Shown: positions 42,789-52,114 of the stretch, one piece after another | Layout: each line of letters begins with the position of its first letter | Position numbering within the stretch: the first letter of the stretch is position 1 | DNA from: Agromyces sp. NDB4Y10 | Lineage (GTDB): Bacteria > Actinomycetota > Actinomycetes > Actinomycetales > Microbacteriaceae | Assembly: GCF_001620055.1 (NCBI RefSeq) | Contig: NZ_LQGY01000050.1 | Location: 17,656 to 81,655 of the forward strand | Direction: 5' to 3' | Length of the DNA: 64,000 nt | Program-made: the position numbers and the translations under genes | The notes under the pieces: generated by a model | What the model saw: only the letters and a program-made list of their open reading frames with translations | Told to the model about the DNA's origin: nothing | The model's database searches: none

Positions 42789-45707
42789 TCAGTCACGGCC
42801 GGTGAGCCCCCACGCGTCCTCGTCGGATCCGCCCTCGACCACTTCGAGACCGTCGGTCGCGCGACCCACGGGGTCGTCGTAGCGGTCGTCCTCCGCCGGC
42901 GGCGCGGCCGACGGCGCGGCGGGTGCGGACGCTCCGGGCACTGCGCCCGGTGCCGCGACCGGCGGCGCCGGCGGAGCCGCCGGGGTGGCGGGCTCCTCGC
43001 CGCGGAGCTTCGCCAGCACCCCGGGCAGCTGCTCCGGCGTGACCAGCACGTCGCGAGCCTTCGAGCCCTCGGACGGCCCGACGATCTCGCGCGACTCCAG
43101 CAGGTCCATGAGCCGGCCAGCCTTGGCGAAGCCGACACGCAGCTTGCGCTGGAGCATCGAGGTCGAGCCGAACTGGGTCGAGACCACGAGCTCGGCCGCG
43201 GCGAGCAGGAGTTCGAGGTCGTCGCCGATGTCGGAGTCGATCTCCTTCTTCTCGACCGCGGCGGCGACGTCGTTGCGGTACTCCGGCCGCGCCTGACGGG
43301 TGACGTGCTTGACCACCCGGTCGATCTCGGTCTCGGTGACCCAGGCCCCCTGCACGCGGATCGACTTCGACGCGCCCATCGGCAGGAACAGCGCGTCGCC
43401 CTGGCCGATGAGCTTGTCGGCCCCGGGCTGGTCGAGGATGACGCGCGAGTCGGTCACGCTCGTCACCGCGAACGCGAGACGGGAGGGCACGTTGGCCTTG
43501 ATGAGGCCCGTGACCACGTCGACCGAGGGCCGCTGCGTCGCGAGGACCAGGTGGATGCCCGACGCGCGCGCGAGCTGGGTGATGCGCACGATCGAGTCCT
43601 CGACGTCGCGTGGGGCGACCATCATGAGATCGGCGAGCTCGTCGACCACGACGAGCAGGTACGGATAGGGCTTGAGCTTGCGCTCCGACCCGGCGGGGAG
43701 CACGATCTCGTCGTTCACCACGGCCTTGTTGAAGTCGTCGATGTGGCGGAACCCGAACGACGCGAGGTCGTCGTACCGCATGTCCATCTCCTTCACGACC
43801 CACTGGAGCGCCTCGGCGGCCTTCTTGGGGTTCGTGATGATCGGGGTGATCAGGTGCGGGACGCCCGCGTACGGGGCGAGCTCGACGCGCTTCGGGTCGA
43901 TGAGCACCATCCGCACCTCGGAGGGCTTCGCCCGCATCAGCAGGCTGGTGATCATCGAGTTCACGAAGCTGGACTTGCCGGAGCCGGTCGAACCGGCCAC
44001 GAGCAGGTGCGGCATCTTCGCGAGGTTCGCGACGACGTAGCCGCCGCCCACGTCCTTGCCGACGCCGATCGTCATGGGGTGCTTCGCATTCACGGCGGCG
44101 CCCGAACGGAGCACGTCGCCCAGCGTGACCGTCTCGCGGTCGGCGTTGGGGATCTCGACGCCGATCGCCGACTTCCCGGGGATCGGCGAGAGGATCCGCA
44201 CCTCGTTGGACGCGACCGCGTAGGCGAGGTTCTTGGACAGCGCGGTGACGCGCTCCACCTTGACGCCCGGACCGAGCTCGATCTCGTACTGCGTGACGGT
44301 CGGGCCCCGCGAGAACCCGGTGACCTTCGCGTCGACGCCGAACTGCTCGAGCACGCCCGTGATCTGCCGGACGACCTCGTCGTTCACCGCCGAACGGGTC
44401 TTGGCAGGGGCGCCTGCGGCGAGCGTCGAGGCGGCCGGCAGGTGGTACGGGCGGTCGGGTTCGATGGCGGGCGGTGCGTCGACGGATGCCGCGGCATCCG
44501 CTTCGCCCGCCCCGTCGCCGCCGACGGACACGACCCCGGCCGCCACCGCCGGTTCGAGCCCGACGATCGCCTGCGTCGCCCCAGCGTCGTCGCCGCGGAG
44601 GCCCGTGCCGCCGTGCGGCACCTCGCCCGTGAACCGCTGGAGCGCGGACTCGGCGCGCTCGAGGTCGTCGAGCACGCCCGCGCCGTAGGCGTCGGAGGTG
44701 GCCCGCTCGCCCTCGAGGGGCGAGTCGAAGCTGCCCGCGGCCGATCCCTCGCCGAAGACGTCGGTGAGCCCCTCCACGCCGCCGCCGTCGAACTCCGGAT
44801 CCTCTTCTCGGTTCGAGGAGTTGCGGCGCCACCACGGCAGCAGCCCGCCGCCGGGCTGCTCGTCGTCATCGCCGTCGAGTCCGTCGAGCTCGACCTGCTC
44901 GGCGCGGTCCTTCTTCGACCGCCGCTTGGGCTTCTCGGCGACCTCGGCCGTCGCCGCCTCGGCCTCGCCGTGCTCGGCCGCGCCGAACAGCCACTCGTAG
45001 AGCTGCCGGAACCGCTGCGGGATGCGGTTCGGCGGGGTCTTGGTGAGGATGAGCAGCGACAGCAGGCCGAGCGCCGCGAGCACGATGCCCGCCCCGACGT
45101 CGGTGATGAGGAAGATGAGCGGCTGCGCGAGCATCCACCCGAGGATGCCGCCGGCGGTCGCGAGCTCGGGCATGCCCGCGCTCGGCGACGGTCGACCGCC
45201 GAGCAGGTGGCAGAGCCCCGACACCGTGATGAGGAGCATGCCGAGCCCGATCCCGATGCGCGTGTTGTCGTGCACCGAGCTCGGGTGGCGGAACAGCCAC
45301 ACGGCGAACATGAGCATGATCACGGGCAGCGCGAACGCCACGCGACCGAACAGGCCGCCGAAGGTGTAGGCGTCGAGCGTGCGCGCGACCGGGTCGTTGA
45401 TGAGGAACCACTCGACGACCGCGCCCGCGATCGCGAGGAGCACCAGGAAGAACGGGAGGCCGTCGCGCCGTTCCTCGCGGGCGAGGGTCTCGGGGCCGAG
45501 CGCCCTCGCCGCGGCGCCCGTGAGGTGGGCGAGACCCATCCAGGCCCGCACCAGCAGCCCGGGCTGCTCGGCGGCGGGCGTCGCGGTCCGCGTCGTGCGC
45601 GTCGACGATCGCTGCGCCGGCAGCTTCTTGGTGGGCGCGGTGCGCGTCGACGAGCCGCGGCCGGACGCGCCCGAGGCGCGCCCGTTCGACTTGGTGCTCG
45701 TAGCCAT
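42789..45707 (-). CDS. ftsK: DNA translocase FtsK
   Basis: Septal DNA pump that clears chromosomes and activates XerCD at dif. The 972-aa protein starts with a Ser/Thr/Arg-rich tail, has four membrane helices (about 75-240), a long acidic linker (about 255-420), then the beta domain and RecA-like alpha domain with Walker [10 protein letters not shown] near 570 and Walker [14 protein letters not shown] near 690, and a gamma winged helix ([18 protein letters not shown]) before a Pro/Ala tail. ATG 45707 has TAACGT 7 nt upstream. A longer in-frame start at 45788 adds Arg/Ala-rich noise and was rejected. Confidence 0.96.
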   Translation of the reverse strand: MATSTKSNGRASGASGRGSSTRTAPTKKLPAQRSSTRTTRTATPAAEQPGLLVRAWMGLAHLTGAAARALGPETLAREERRDGLPFFLVLLAIAGAVVEWFLINDPVARTLDAYTFGGLFGRVAFALPVIMLMFAVWLFRHPSSVHDNTRIGIGLGMLLITVSGLCHLLGGRPSPSAGMPELATAGGILGWMLAQPLIFLITDVGAGIVLAALGLLSLLILTKTPPNRIPQRFRQLYEWLFGAAEHGEAEAATAEVAEKPKRRSKKDRAEQVELDGLDGDDDEQPGGGLLPWWRRNSSNREEDPEFDGGGVEGLTDVFGEGSAAGSFDSPLEGERATSDAYGAGVLDDLERAESALQRFTGEVPHGGTGLRGDDAGATQAIVGLEPAVAAGVVSVGGDGAGEADAAASVDAPPAIEPDRPYHLPAASTLAAGAPAKTRSAVNDEVVRQITGVLEQFGVDAKVTGFSRGPTVTQYEIELGPGVKVERVTALSKNLAYAVASNEVRILSPIPGKSAIGVEIPNADRETVTLGDVLRSGAAVNAKHPMTIGVGKDVGGGYVVANLAKMPHLLVAGSTGSGKSSFVNSMITSLLMRAKPSEVRMVLIDPKRVELAPYAGVPHLITPIITNPKKAAEALQWVVKEMDMRYDDLASFGFRHIDDFNKAVVNDEIVLPAGSERKLKPYPYLLVVVDELADLMMVAPRDVEDSIVRITQLARASGIHLVLATQRPSVDVVTGLIKANVPSRLAFAVTSVTDSRVILDQPGADKLIGQGDALFLPMGASKSIRVQGAWVTETEIDRVVKHVTRQARPEYRNDVAAAVEKKEIDSDIGDDLELLLAAAELVVSTQFGSTSMLQRKLRVGFAKAGRLMDLLESREIVGPSEGSKARDVLVTPEQLPGVLAKLRGEEPATPAAPPAPPVAAPGAVPGASAPAAPSAAPPAEDDRYDDPVGRATDGLEVVEGGSDEDAWGLTGRD

Positions 45708-45714
45708 GCATTCC

Positions 45715-45720
45715 ACGTTA
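45715..45720 (-). promoter_or_regulatory. -10-like TAACGT of ftsK (leaderless-type)
   Basis: TAACGT, 7 nt upstream of ATG 45707. Confidence 0.4.
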
Positions 45721-45804
45721 CGGCCCGCCGCCGACGCCGCCCGGCAGGCCGGTCGAGTGTCGCCCGGAGCGGCGCGCACCCGCGCCACGGGCCGCGACCG
45801 GTGC

Positions 45805-46296
45805 TCAGCGCAGTCGGCGCACCATCGTCACCCGTCCGGCGTCGGCGGCCACGACGGCGAACCCCTCCGACCGGTAGAGGTCGCGGGCGAAGTTGTCGTG
45901 ATCGACGCTGAGCGCCAGCCGGGCGTACCCGTCGGTGCGGGCGTCGTCGGCGAGGGCGCGCAGCAGCGCCCGCCCCACGCCCTGCGCGCGCCACATCGGG
46001 CGCACGCCGATGACGAGTTCCGGCACGCCGGTCGCGACGAAACCCATCGAGGGCCGGTCCGCGCCGAACAGGCGGTACCAGGCCGCGCCGACCGGGCGAT
46101 CGTCAGCATCGACCGCGACCACCCCGCGGTCGGCCGGACGCTGCCAACCCGAGACGTACGCGGCATGCCGCGCATCGGCCAGCACGACGGGACGCGGCCG
46201 GCTCGCGCCAGCGCGCCAGTTCGCCGCCTCGACGACCATGTCGGCGAGGAACCCGCCGTCGGCCGGCGCGGCGGGCCGGATCGTGAACTCCGCCAT
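45805..46296 (-). CDS. GNAT-family N-acetyltransferase
   Basis: Acetyl-CoA-dependent acyltransferase of 163 aa. The acetyl-CoA pyrophosphate loop is [10 protein letters not shown] (V-x-x-x-x-R/Q-G-x-G/A form), followed by the [22 protein letters not shown] segment typical of the fold's last strands. Substrate unknown. ATG 46296 has TACCCT 6 nt upstream; a longer frame from 46356 runs through the rnj terminator palindrome and was rejected. Confidence 0.85.
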   Translation of the reverse strand: MAEFTIRPAAPADGGFLADMVVEAANWRAGASRPRPVVLADARHAAYVSGWQRPADRGVVAVDADDRPVGAAWYRLFGADRPSMGFVATGVPELVIGVRPMWRAQGVGRALLRALADDARTDGYARLALSVDHDNFARDLYRSEGFAVVAADAGRVTMVRRLR

Positions 46297-46302
46297 GCGC
46301 GG

Positions 46303-46308
46303 AGGGTA
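46303..46308 (-). promoter_or_regulatory. -10-like TACCCT of the GNAT gene (leaderless-type)
   Basis: TACCCT, 6 nt upstream of ATG 46296. Confidence 0.4.
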
Positions 46309-46337
46309 CGCGCGGGGTGTTACGGCGATGTTTCGGG

Positions 46338-46363
46338 CGAGCGGATGCCGCGGCATCCGCTCG
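46338..46363 (-). terminator. 26-bp perfect palindrome after the ribonuclease J gene
   Basis: Perfect palindrome centred on 46350/46351, containing the 16-mer whose halves are GGATGCCG and CGGCATCC, 15 nt past the rnj stop. A likely terminator hairpin; it is also one of three perfect copies of the 16-mer in the window. Confidence 0.6.
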
Positions 46364-46378
46364 TCGCCGACGAACCGG

Positions 46379-48055
46379 CTACGCCTCGATGACGAGCGGC
46401 ACGAGCATGGGCCGACGGCGAAGGCGCCGGTTCACCCAGCTGCCGAGCGTGCGGCGGACCGTCTGCTGCAGGGCGCGCGGGTCGCGCACGCCGTGGTGGG
46501 CGGCATCTGCCAGTGCGGCCACGATCTTCGGCTTCACGTCCTCGAACACCGCGTCGTCCTCGGCGAAGCCGCGCGCGTGGATCTCCGGGCCGACGATGAC
46601 CTTGCCGGTGTTGGCGTCGACCACGATGATGACCGAGATGAACCCCTCCTCGGAGAGGATGCGGCGGTCCTTGAGGTCGGCGTCGGTGATCTCGCCGACC
46701 GTCGAACCGTCGACGTACACGAAGCCGAGGTCGAGCTGCCCGGCGACGGTGACCTTCCCGTCGCGCAGGTCGAGCACCGTGCCGTTCTCGCCGATGAAGG
46801 TGCGCTCGGCGGGGATGCCCGTGTCCTGCGCGAGGCGGGCGTTGGCGACCAGGTGGCGGTACTCGCCGTGGATCGGCACGACGTTGCGCGGCTGCAGGAT
46901 GTTGTAGCAGTACAGCAGCTCGCCCGCGGCCGCGTGCCCGGAGACGTGCACCTTCGCGTTGCCCTTGTGCACCACGTTGGCGCCGAGCTTCGTGAGCCCG
47001 TCGATGACGCGGTACACGGCGTTCTCGTTGCCGGGGATGAGGCTCGAGGCCAGGATGACCGTGTCGCCCTCCCCCACCTCGATCTGGTGGTCGCGGTTCG
47101 CCATGCGCGAGAGCACGGCCATGGGCTCGCCCTGCGACCCCGTCGACATGTAGACGATGCGGTCGTCGGGGATGTCGCCCGCCTTCTTGTAGTCGACGAG
47201 GACGCCCGGCGGCACGTCGAGGTAGCCGAGCTCGGCGGCGATCGTCATGTTGCGCACCATCGAGCGGCCGAGCAGCGCCACGCGCCGACCGTTCTGGTGC
47301 GCCGCGTGGAGCACCTGCTGCACGCGGTGCACGTGGCTCGAGAAGCTCGCGACGATGACGCGACGCGGCGAGCGCGCGATGACCTCGTCGAGCACCGGTC
47401 CGATCGCCCGCTCGAGCGGCGTGAAGCCCGGCACGTCGGCGTTGGTCGAGTCGACCATGAACAGGTCGACGCCCTCCTCGCCGAGGCGAGCGAACTCTCG
47501 CAGGTCGGTGAGACGGCCGTCGAGGGGCAGCTGGTCCATCTTGAAGTCGCCCGTGGCGAGCACGAGGCCGGCATCCGTTCGGATGGCGACGGCGAGCGCG
47601 TCGGGGATCGAGTGGTTCACGGCGATGAACTCGAGGTCGAACGGCCCGAGCTTCTCGCGCTGCCCCTCCTTCACCGTGAGGCTGTACGGTTGGATGCGGT
47701 GCTCCTTGAGCTTCGCCTCCACCAGCGCCAGGGTGAGCTGCGAGCCCACGAGCGGGATGTCGGCGCGGAGCTTCAGCAGGTACGGCACGGCCCCGATGTG
47801 GTCCTCGTGGCCGTGCGTGAGCACGACGGCGACGACGTCGTCGAGGCGGTCGCGCAGGAACCCGAAGTCGGGCAAGATCAGGTCGACGCCCGGCTGGTGC
47901 TCCTCGGGGAAGAGCACGCCGCAGTCGACGATCAGCAGCTTGCCGTCGATCTCGAAGAGCGTCATGTTGCGGCCGACCTCGCCGAGGCCGCCGATCGGGA
48001 TGACGCGGAGCGTCCCGGGGTCGAGCGGTGCGGGGTCGATGACTTCGTCGGGCAT
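46379..48055 (-). CDS. rnj: Ribonuclease J
   Basis: Metallo-beta-lactamase-fold 5'-exo/endoribonuclease of mRNA decay and rRNA maturation, 558 aa. The zinc motif THGHEDHIGAV (80-90) and the other metal ligands in GDFKMDQ and MSTGSQGEP context are present, followed by the beta-CASP region and a C-terminal domain. It lacks the long N-terminal extension seen in some Actinobacteria. ATG 48055 follows GAGGAGGG. It is downstream of dapA on the same strand, a conserved actinobacterial pairing (102-bp gap). Confidence 0.95.
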   Translation of the reverse strand: MPDEVIDPAPLDPGTLRVIPIGGLGEVGRNMTLFEIDGKLLIVDCGVLFPEEHQPGVDLILPDFGFLRDRLDDVVAVVLTHGHEDHIGAVPYLLKLRADIPLVGSQLTLALVEAKLKEHRIQPYSLTVKEGQREKLGPFDLEFIAVNHSIPDALAVAIRTDAGLVLATGDFKMDQLPLDGRLTDLREFARLGEEGVDLFMVDSTNADVPGFTPLERAIGPVLDEVIARSPRRVIVASFSSHVHRVQQVLHAAHQNGRRVALLGRSMVRNMTIAAELGYLDVPPGVLVDYKKAGDIPDDRIVYMSTGSQGEPMAVLSRMANRDHQIEVGEGDTVILASSLIPGNENAVYRVIDGLTKLGANVVHKGNAKVHVSGHAAAGELLYCYNILQPRNVVPIHGEYRHLVANARLAQDTGIPAERTFIGENGTVLDLRDGKVTVAGQLDLGFVYVDGSTVGEITDADLKDRRILSEEGFISVIIVVDANTGKVIVGPEIHARGFAEDDAVFEDVKPKIVAALADAAHHGVRDPRALQQTVRRTLGSWVNRRLRRRPMLVPLVIEA

Positions 48056-48157
48056 GTGCCCTCCTCACGTTCACGGTGTTCAGTTCGGTGCGACCCTCGG
48101 GGCCGCGGATGTCTCGGGGCGGACGGCGCGCTCGGACGCGTCGCGCCGGCGCCGTCG

Positions 48158-49132
48158 TCAGCGCGTGGTGCCCGCCACCTTCGGCAGTGCGCCGCCGGCG
48201 GCGGCGTTGCGGTCGGGACGGAAGTTGTGGAAGTCGACGCCGGGGATGCCCTGCACGAGGTCGATCTCGTCCTCGATGAGCGCGGCCTCCCACTCCTCGG
48301 GACCGACGAGCGGCAGGCGCACGCGCGGGCTGCCGATGCGGCCGAGGCCGTGCAGGATGTACTTCGCCGCGACCGTGCCGGGCACGTGCGTCATGACGGC
48401 GCGCACGAGCGGCTCGAGCCGCTGGTGCTCGGCGGTCGCGGTCTTCAGGTCGCCGCGGTTCACGGCGTCGACGATGGTGCGGTACGGCGCGGGCGCGATG
48501 TTCGCGGTCACGCCGATCAGTCCCGTGGCGCCGATCGCGAGATGCGGCAGCACGTTCGCGTCATCGCCCGAGAAGTACATGAGGTCGGTCTGGTTCAGCA
48601 CGCGGCTCACCTCGCTGAAGTCGCCCTTGGCGTCCTTCACGGCGAGGATGTTCGGGTGCTTGGCCAGGCGCAGGATGGTCTCGTACTTGATGGGCACGCC
48701 CGTGCGGCCCGGGATGTCGTACAGGATGACCGGCAGGTCGGTCGCGTCGGCGACGAGCCGGAAGTGGGTCAGGATGCCGGCCTGGGTCGGCTTGTTGTAG
48801 TACGGCGTGACGATCATGATGCCGTCGGCGCCGACCGCCTCGCTCTTCTTGTAGAGCTCGATGGCGTGCGCGGTCTCATTCGAGCCGCCGCCCGTGATGA
48901 TCTTCGCGCGGCCGCCGGCCACGTCCTTCCCGACCTCGACGAGGCGGATCTTCTCGGGGTCGGTGAGCGTCGACGTCTCGCCCGTGGTGCCGGTGACCAC
49001 GATGCCGTCGGCGCCGGCGACGATGACGTCGTCGATGTGCTTCTCGACGGCGGGCCAATCGACCTCGCCGTCCGCCGTCATGGGCGTGACGAGCGCGACG
49101 AGCACCTGGCCGAACGGGTTCTCTGCAGTCAC
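48158..49132 (-). CDS. dapA: 4-hydroxy-tetrahydrodipicolinate synthase
   Basis: First committed enzyme of lysine/DAP synthesis, condensing pyruvate with aspartate semialdehyde. The 324-aa TIM barrel has TGTTGETSTL (47-56), catalytic Tyr in VTPYYNKP (108-115) and the Schiff-base Lys166 in ILAVKDAKG. GTG 49132 is preceded by TAGCCT at 7 nt. folA-thyA lie upstream on the same strand and dapB and dapF elsewhere in the window complete most of the DAP branch. Confidence 0.96.
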   Translation of the reverse strand: MTAENPFGQVLVALVTPMTADGEVDWPAVEKHIDDVIVAGADGIVVTGTTGETSTLTDPEKIRLVEVGKDVAGGRAKIITGGGSNETAHAIELYKKSEAVGADGIMIVTPYYNKPTQAGILTHFRLVADATDLPVILYDIPGRTGVPIKYETILRLAKHPNILAVKDAKGDFSEVSRVLNQTDLMYFSGDDANVLPHLAIGATGLIGVTANIAPAPYRTIVDAVNRGDLKTATAEHQRLEPLVRAVMTHVPGTVAAKYILHGLGRIGSPRVRLPLVGPEEWEAALIEDEIDLVQGIPGVDFHNFRPDRNAAAGGALPKVAGTTR

Positions 49133-49139
49133 GCCCTAC

Positions 49140-49145
49140 AGGCTA
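49140..49145 (-). promoter_or_regulatory. -10 element TAGCCT of dapA (leaderless-type)
   Basis: TAGCCT, 7 nt upstream of GTG 49132. Confidence 0.5.
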
Positions 49146-49199
49146 TCGGGTGCGGCCCCGCCGGGCCGATTCGGCGCCGTTCCCACCGCGTGCGGCGGG

Positions 49200-49736
49200 T
49201 CAGCGCTCGTAGGTGAGGAAGCGATAGCGGATGCCGCTCGTCGAGGTGCGCCATCCGTCGGCCGGGTCGGCGGCGACGACGCGCCACTCGGACCCGCGCC
49301 CGGGCGCGACGGTGTCGCCGTCGACGTCGAGGTCGAGCTCGGTGACCACGAGGCGGTCGGCGAGGTCCATCGTGGCGGCGAACAGCTCGGCCCCGCCGAT
49401 GACCCAGATCCACTCGTCGGCATCGGATGCCGCAAGCGCGAGCGCCTCGTCGACGGATGCCGCGCGGACGGCGCCCTCGGCATGCCAGTCGGCCTGCCGG
49501 GTGACCACGATGTTGGCCCGTCCCGGCAGGGGCCGGAAACGCGGCGGCAGCGAGTCCCAGGTGCGCCGGCCCATCAGCACGGGTGCGCCGACGGTGGTGC
49601 GCTTGAAGTGCGCCAGGTCCTCGGGCACGTGCCACGGCATGCCGCCGCCCGAGCCGATCACTCCCCCGTGCGCCTCGGCCCAGACCAGTCCGATCCGGGG
49701 TGCCTCGTCCGCGGCATCCGATTGCGTGGCGCTCAT
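49200..49736 (-). CDS. folA: Dihydrofolate reductase
   Basis: NADPH-dependent reductase that regenerates tetrahydrofolate after the ThyA reaction. The 178-aa protein has [21 protein letters not shown] and [13 protein letters not shown] (catalytic Asp in the PEDLAHFK helix), [12 protein letters not shown] and the NADPH-binding [11 protein letters not shown] 49736 overlaps the thyA stop (ATGA), giving a thyA-folA operon. Confidence 0.96.
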   Translation of the reverse strand: MSATQSDAADEAPRIGLVWAEAHGGVIGSGGGMPWHVPEDLAHFKRTTVGAPVLMGRRTWDSLPPRFRPLPGRANIVVTRQADWHAEGAVRAASVDEALALAASDADEWIWVIGGAELFAATMDLADRLVVTELDLDVDGDTVAPGRGSEWRVVAADPADGWRTSTSGIRYRFLTYER

Positions 49737-50542
49737 ACGGCGACGGCCGCGCGGATGGCGGGGTGGTGCTCGTAGCCGAGCACCTCGAAGTCCTCGAACC
49801 GGTAGTCGTCGATCGACTCGGGGTGGCGCGCGAGGCGCAGCGTCGGGTACGGGTACGGGTCGCGGGAGAGCTGCTCGCGCACCTGGTCGACGTGGTTGTC
49901 GTAGATGTGGCAGTCGCCGCCCGTCCAGACGAAGTCGCCGACCTCGAGCCCGGCCTGCTGCGCGACCATGTGCGTGAGCAGCGCGTACGAGGCGATGTTG
50001 AACGGCACCCCGAGGAACAGGTCGGCGCTGCGCTGGTACAGCTGGCACGACAGGCGCCCGTCGGCGACGTGGAACTGGAACAGCGCGTGGCACGGCGCGA
50101 GCGCCATGTCGGGGATGTCGGCGGGGTTCCACGCCGACACGATGAGGCGGCGCGAGTCGGGGTTCGTGCGGATCTGTTCGATCACCTGGGCGATCTGGTC
50201 GACGTGCTCGCCCGACGGCGTCGGCCACGAGCGCCACTGCACGCCGTAGACGGGGCCGAGCTCGCCCGCGGCATCCGCCCATTCGTCCCAGATCGTGACG
50301 CCGTGCTCCTGCAGCCACCGCACGTTCGAGTCGCCGCGCAGGAACCAGAGCAGCTCGTAGGCGATCGACTTGAAGTGCACGCGCTTGGTGGTGATGAGCG
50401 GGAAGCCCTGGGCGAGGTCGAACCGGATCTGCCGGCCGAACACGCTGCGGGTGCCCGTGCCGGTCCGGTCGGATTTCGGCGTGCCGTGCTCGAGCACGTC
50501 GCGGAGCAGGTCTTCGTACGGAGTCGGGATCGCGCTGGCCAC
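49733..50542 (-). CDS. thyA: Thymidylate synthase
   Basis: Makes dTMP from dUMP with methylene-THF. The 269-aa protein has the standard sequence: [12 protein letters not shown], nucleophile Cys151 in [32 protein letters not shown] and the dUMP-binding [12 protein letters not shown] 50542 is chosen since it gives the E. coli-like length and TAGCCT sits 7 nt upstream; longer frames add non-conserved residues. It is followed by folA with a 4-nt overlap. Confidence 0.97.
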   Translation of the reverse strand: MASAIPTPYEDLLRDVLEHGTPKSDRTGTGTRSVFGRQIRFDLAQGFPLITTKRVHFKSIAYELLWFLRGDSNVRWLQEHGVTIWDEWADAAGELGPVYGVQWRSWPTPSGEHVDQIAQVIEQIRTNPDSRRLIVSAWNPADIPDMALAPCHALFQFHVADGRLSCQLYQRSADLFLGVPFNIASYALLTHMVAQQAGLEVGDFVWTGGDCHIYDNHVDQVREQLSRDPYPYPTLRLARHPESIDDYRFEDFEVLGYEHHPAIRAAVAV

Positions 50543-50549
50543 GGCGTCA

Positions 50550-50555
50550 AGGCTA
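50550..50555 (-). promoter_or_regulatory. -10 element TAGCCT of thyA-folA (leaderless-type)
   Basis: TAGCCT, 7 nt upstream of GTG 50542; it supports that start. Confidence 0.5.
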
Positions 50556-50664
50556 CGCCCGGTCGGGCGAGCGGATGCCGCGACGCGGCGACTCCCGCGA
50601 CGGTCCGCCTCGCGCAGCCCCGTCACCCGGCGTCACACGCAGGATCCTCCGAGCCGCGCGCGCG

Positions 50665-50670
50665 TACGAT
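50665..50670 (+). promoter_or_regulatory. -10 element TACGAT of the thioredoxin gene (leaderless-type)
   Basis: TACGAT, 7 nt upstream of ATG 50678. Confidence 0.5.
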
Positions 50671-50677
50671 CCTGCGC

Positions 50678-51139
50678 ATGGATCTCGTGCCCGCCCTCGT
50701 CGCCGGGATCGGCCTGCCCGCCCTCGCGACGCTCATCGGGCTGGTCGTCCGGTCGCGCGACGGCCGCCTCCGGGCGGGTTCGCGCACGCCGGGCGCCTCG
50801 GGCGAGGCGGAGGCGCTCGGCCTCGCGCCCGACGTGCTCGGAACCGATGCGACGCTCGTGCAGTTCTCGACGGCGTACTGCAGCCGGTGCCCCGGCACCG
50901 CGCGGGCGCTCGGCGACCTCGCCGACGCGCACGACGCCGACGTGCGCCACGTCGAGATCGACCTCACCGACGACGCCGCGCTCGCGGACCGCTTCGACGT
51001 CCGGCAGACCCCCACCGTCCTCGTGCTCGACGCGGCCGGGCGGATCGCCGGGCGCATCGCGGGCGTGCCGCGGACCGGCGAGCTCCGCACCCTCATCGAC
51101 GACCTCTCCCGGAGGAACCGTGTCCCCCAGCGCGCCTGA
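50678..51139 (+). CDS. Membrane-tethered thioredoxin-family protein
   Basis: Thioredoxin-fold protein of 153 aa with one N-terminal hydrophobic helix (5-24), so probably anchored in the membrane. The active-site pair is Cys68/Cys71 in YCSRCPG, where the second Cys is followed by Pro as in thioredoxins, and the cis-Pro loop is RQTPTVLVL. It overlaps the DUF4395 gene by 20 nt. With the N-terminus cytoplasmic, the catalytic domain would be outside, but topology is not certain. Confidence 0.85.
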   Translation: MDLVPALVAGIGLPALATLIGLVVRSRDGRLRAGSRTPGASGEAEALGLAPDVLGTDATLVQFSTAYCSRCPGTARALGDLADAHDADVRHVEIDLTDDAALADRFDVRQTPTVLVLDAAGRIAGRIAGVPRTGELRTLIDDLSRRNRVPQRA

Positions 51140-51611
51140 CTCGCCGACCGACGGCCCGGCGGCTCCGCCCCGCGGCATCGACACTCGCGGTCCCCGATTC
51201 GCCGCGGCGCTCACGGCGGTGCTGCTGCTCGTGACCGCGGTACTCGGCTTCGGCGGTGCGGATGGCGCTGCGCTCGTGCTCCTCGCCGCGATCGCGCTGC
51301 TGTTCGCGTGGGGTGCGATCGCCGGGGTGGCGCGGCATCCGTTCGGACTCCTGTTCCGCGCCGCGGTCCGGCCGCGCCTCGACCCGCCGGACGAGCTCGA
51401 GGATCCGCGTCCGCCCACCTTCGCGCAGCTCATCGGCCTCATCGTCACCGGGACCGGCGTCGTGCTCGGCCTCGCCGGGCTGCCGCTCGCCGTGCCGGTG
51501 GCCGCCGCCGTCGCGTTCCTCGCCGCGTTCCTCAATGCCGCGTTCGGCTACTGCCTCGGATGCCAGGTGTACCTGCTGCTCGTCCGGGCCCGCGTCATCC
51601 GTCACGCGTGA
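51120..51611 (+). CDS. DUF4395 family membrane protein
   Basis: Membrane protein of 163 aa with about four hydrophobic segments. It carries the family's paired cysteine motif near the C-terminus, FGYCLGCQVYLLLVR, plus ARHPFGLLFRAAVRPRL in the middle. DUF4395 members typically neighbour thioredoxin-like genes, and the intramembrane Cys pair suggests electron transfer to the adjacent thioredoxin; this is inference. GTG 51120 follows GGAGG closely and overlaps the thioredoxin gene. Confidence 0.82.
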   Translation: MSPSAPDSPTDGPAAPPRGIDTRGPRFAAALTAVLLLVTAVLGFGGADGAALVLLAAIALLFAWGAIAGVARHPFGLLFRAAVRPRLDPPDELEDPRPPTFAQLIGLIVTGTGVVLGLAGLPLAVPVAAAVAFLAAFLNAAFGYCLGCQVYLLLVRARVIRHA

Positions 51612-51686
51612 CGCGCGGACCGCGGCCACTGCCGCGCGCGGCATCCGCTCGATAGGCTGGAGCACCGGCTCGAGGAGGAGGACCAA

Positions 51687-52112
51687 TTGGCACTGACGAG
51701 CGAATCGACCACGGTCTGGACGGGCACGCTCTTCGAGGGATCGGGCACGACGCGCCTGGACTCCTCGAAGCTCGCCGAGTTCGACGTCAACTGGAAGGCC
51801 CGCTCCGAGGGCGAGGCCGGCACCACCAATCCCGAGGAACTGCTCGCCGCCGCGCACTCGGCCTGCTTCTCGATGGCCTTCTCTCTGGCGCTGGCCGAGG
51901 CCGGGCACGCTCCCGAGAGCATCCAGACCACCGCGGCCGTGACCTTCCAGCCGGGTGAGGGCGTCACCGGCAGCCACCTGCTCGTGAGCGCCCGGGTGCC
52001 CGGCATCACCGAGGCCGAGTTCGAGCGCATCGCCGACGAGGCCAAGGCCAACTGCCCGATCTCCAAGGCCCTCGCCGGCACCGCGATCACGATCGAAGCG
52101 GAGCTCGCGTAG
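51687..52112 (+). CDS. OsmC-family peroxidase
   Basis: Small thiol peroxidase reducing organic hydroperoxides. The 141-aa protein has the two reactive cysteines Cys60 (AAAHSACFSMAFSLAL) and Cys123 (AKANCPISKAL) and the OsmC entry TTVWTGTLFEGSG. TTG 51687 follows GAGGAGGA. It is 75 nt downstream of DUF4395 on the same strand, extending a redox-related group, and just upstream of a TIGR01777 gene. Confidence 0.92.
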   Translation: MALTSESTTVWTGTLFEGSGTTRLDSSKLAEFDVNWKARSEGEAGTTNPEELLAAAHSACFSMAFSLALAEAGHAPESIQTTAAVTFQPGEGVTGSHLLVSARVPGITEAEFERIADEAKANCPISKALAGTAITIEAELA

Positions 52113-52114
52113 CG

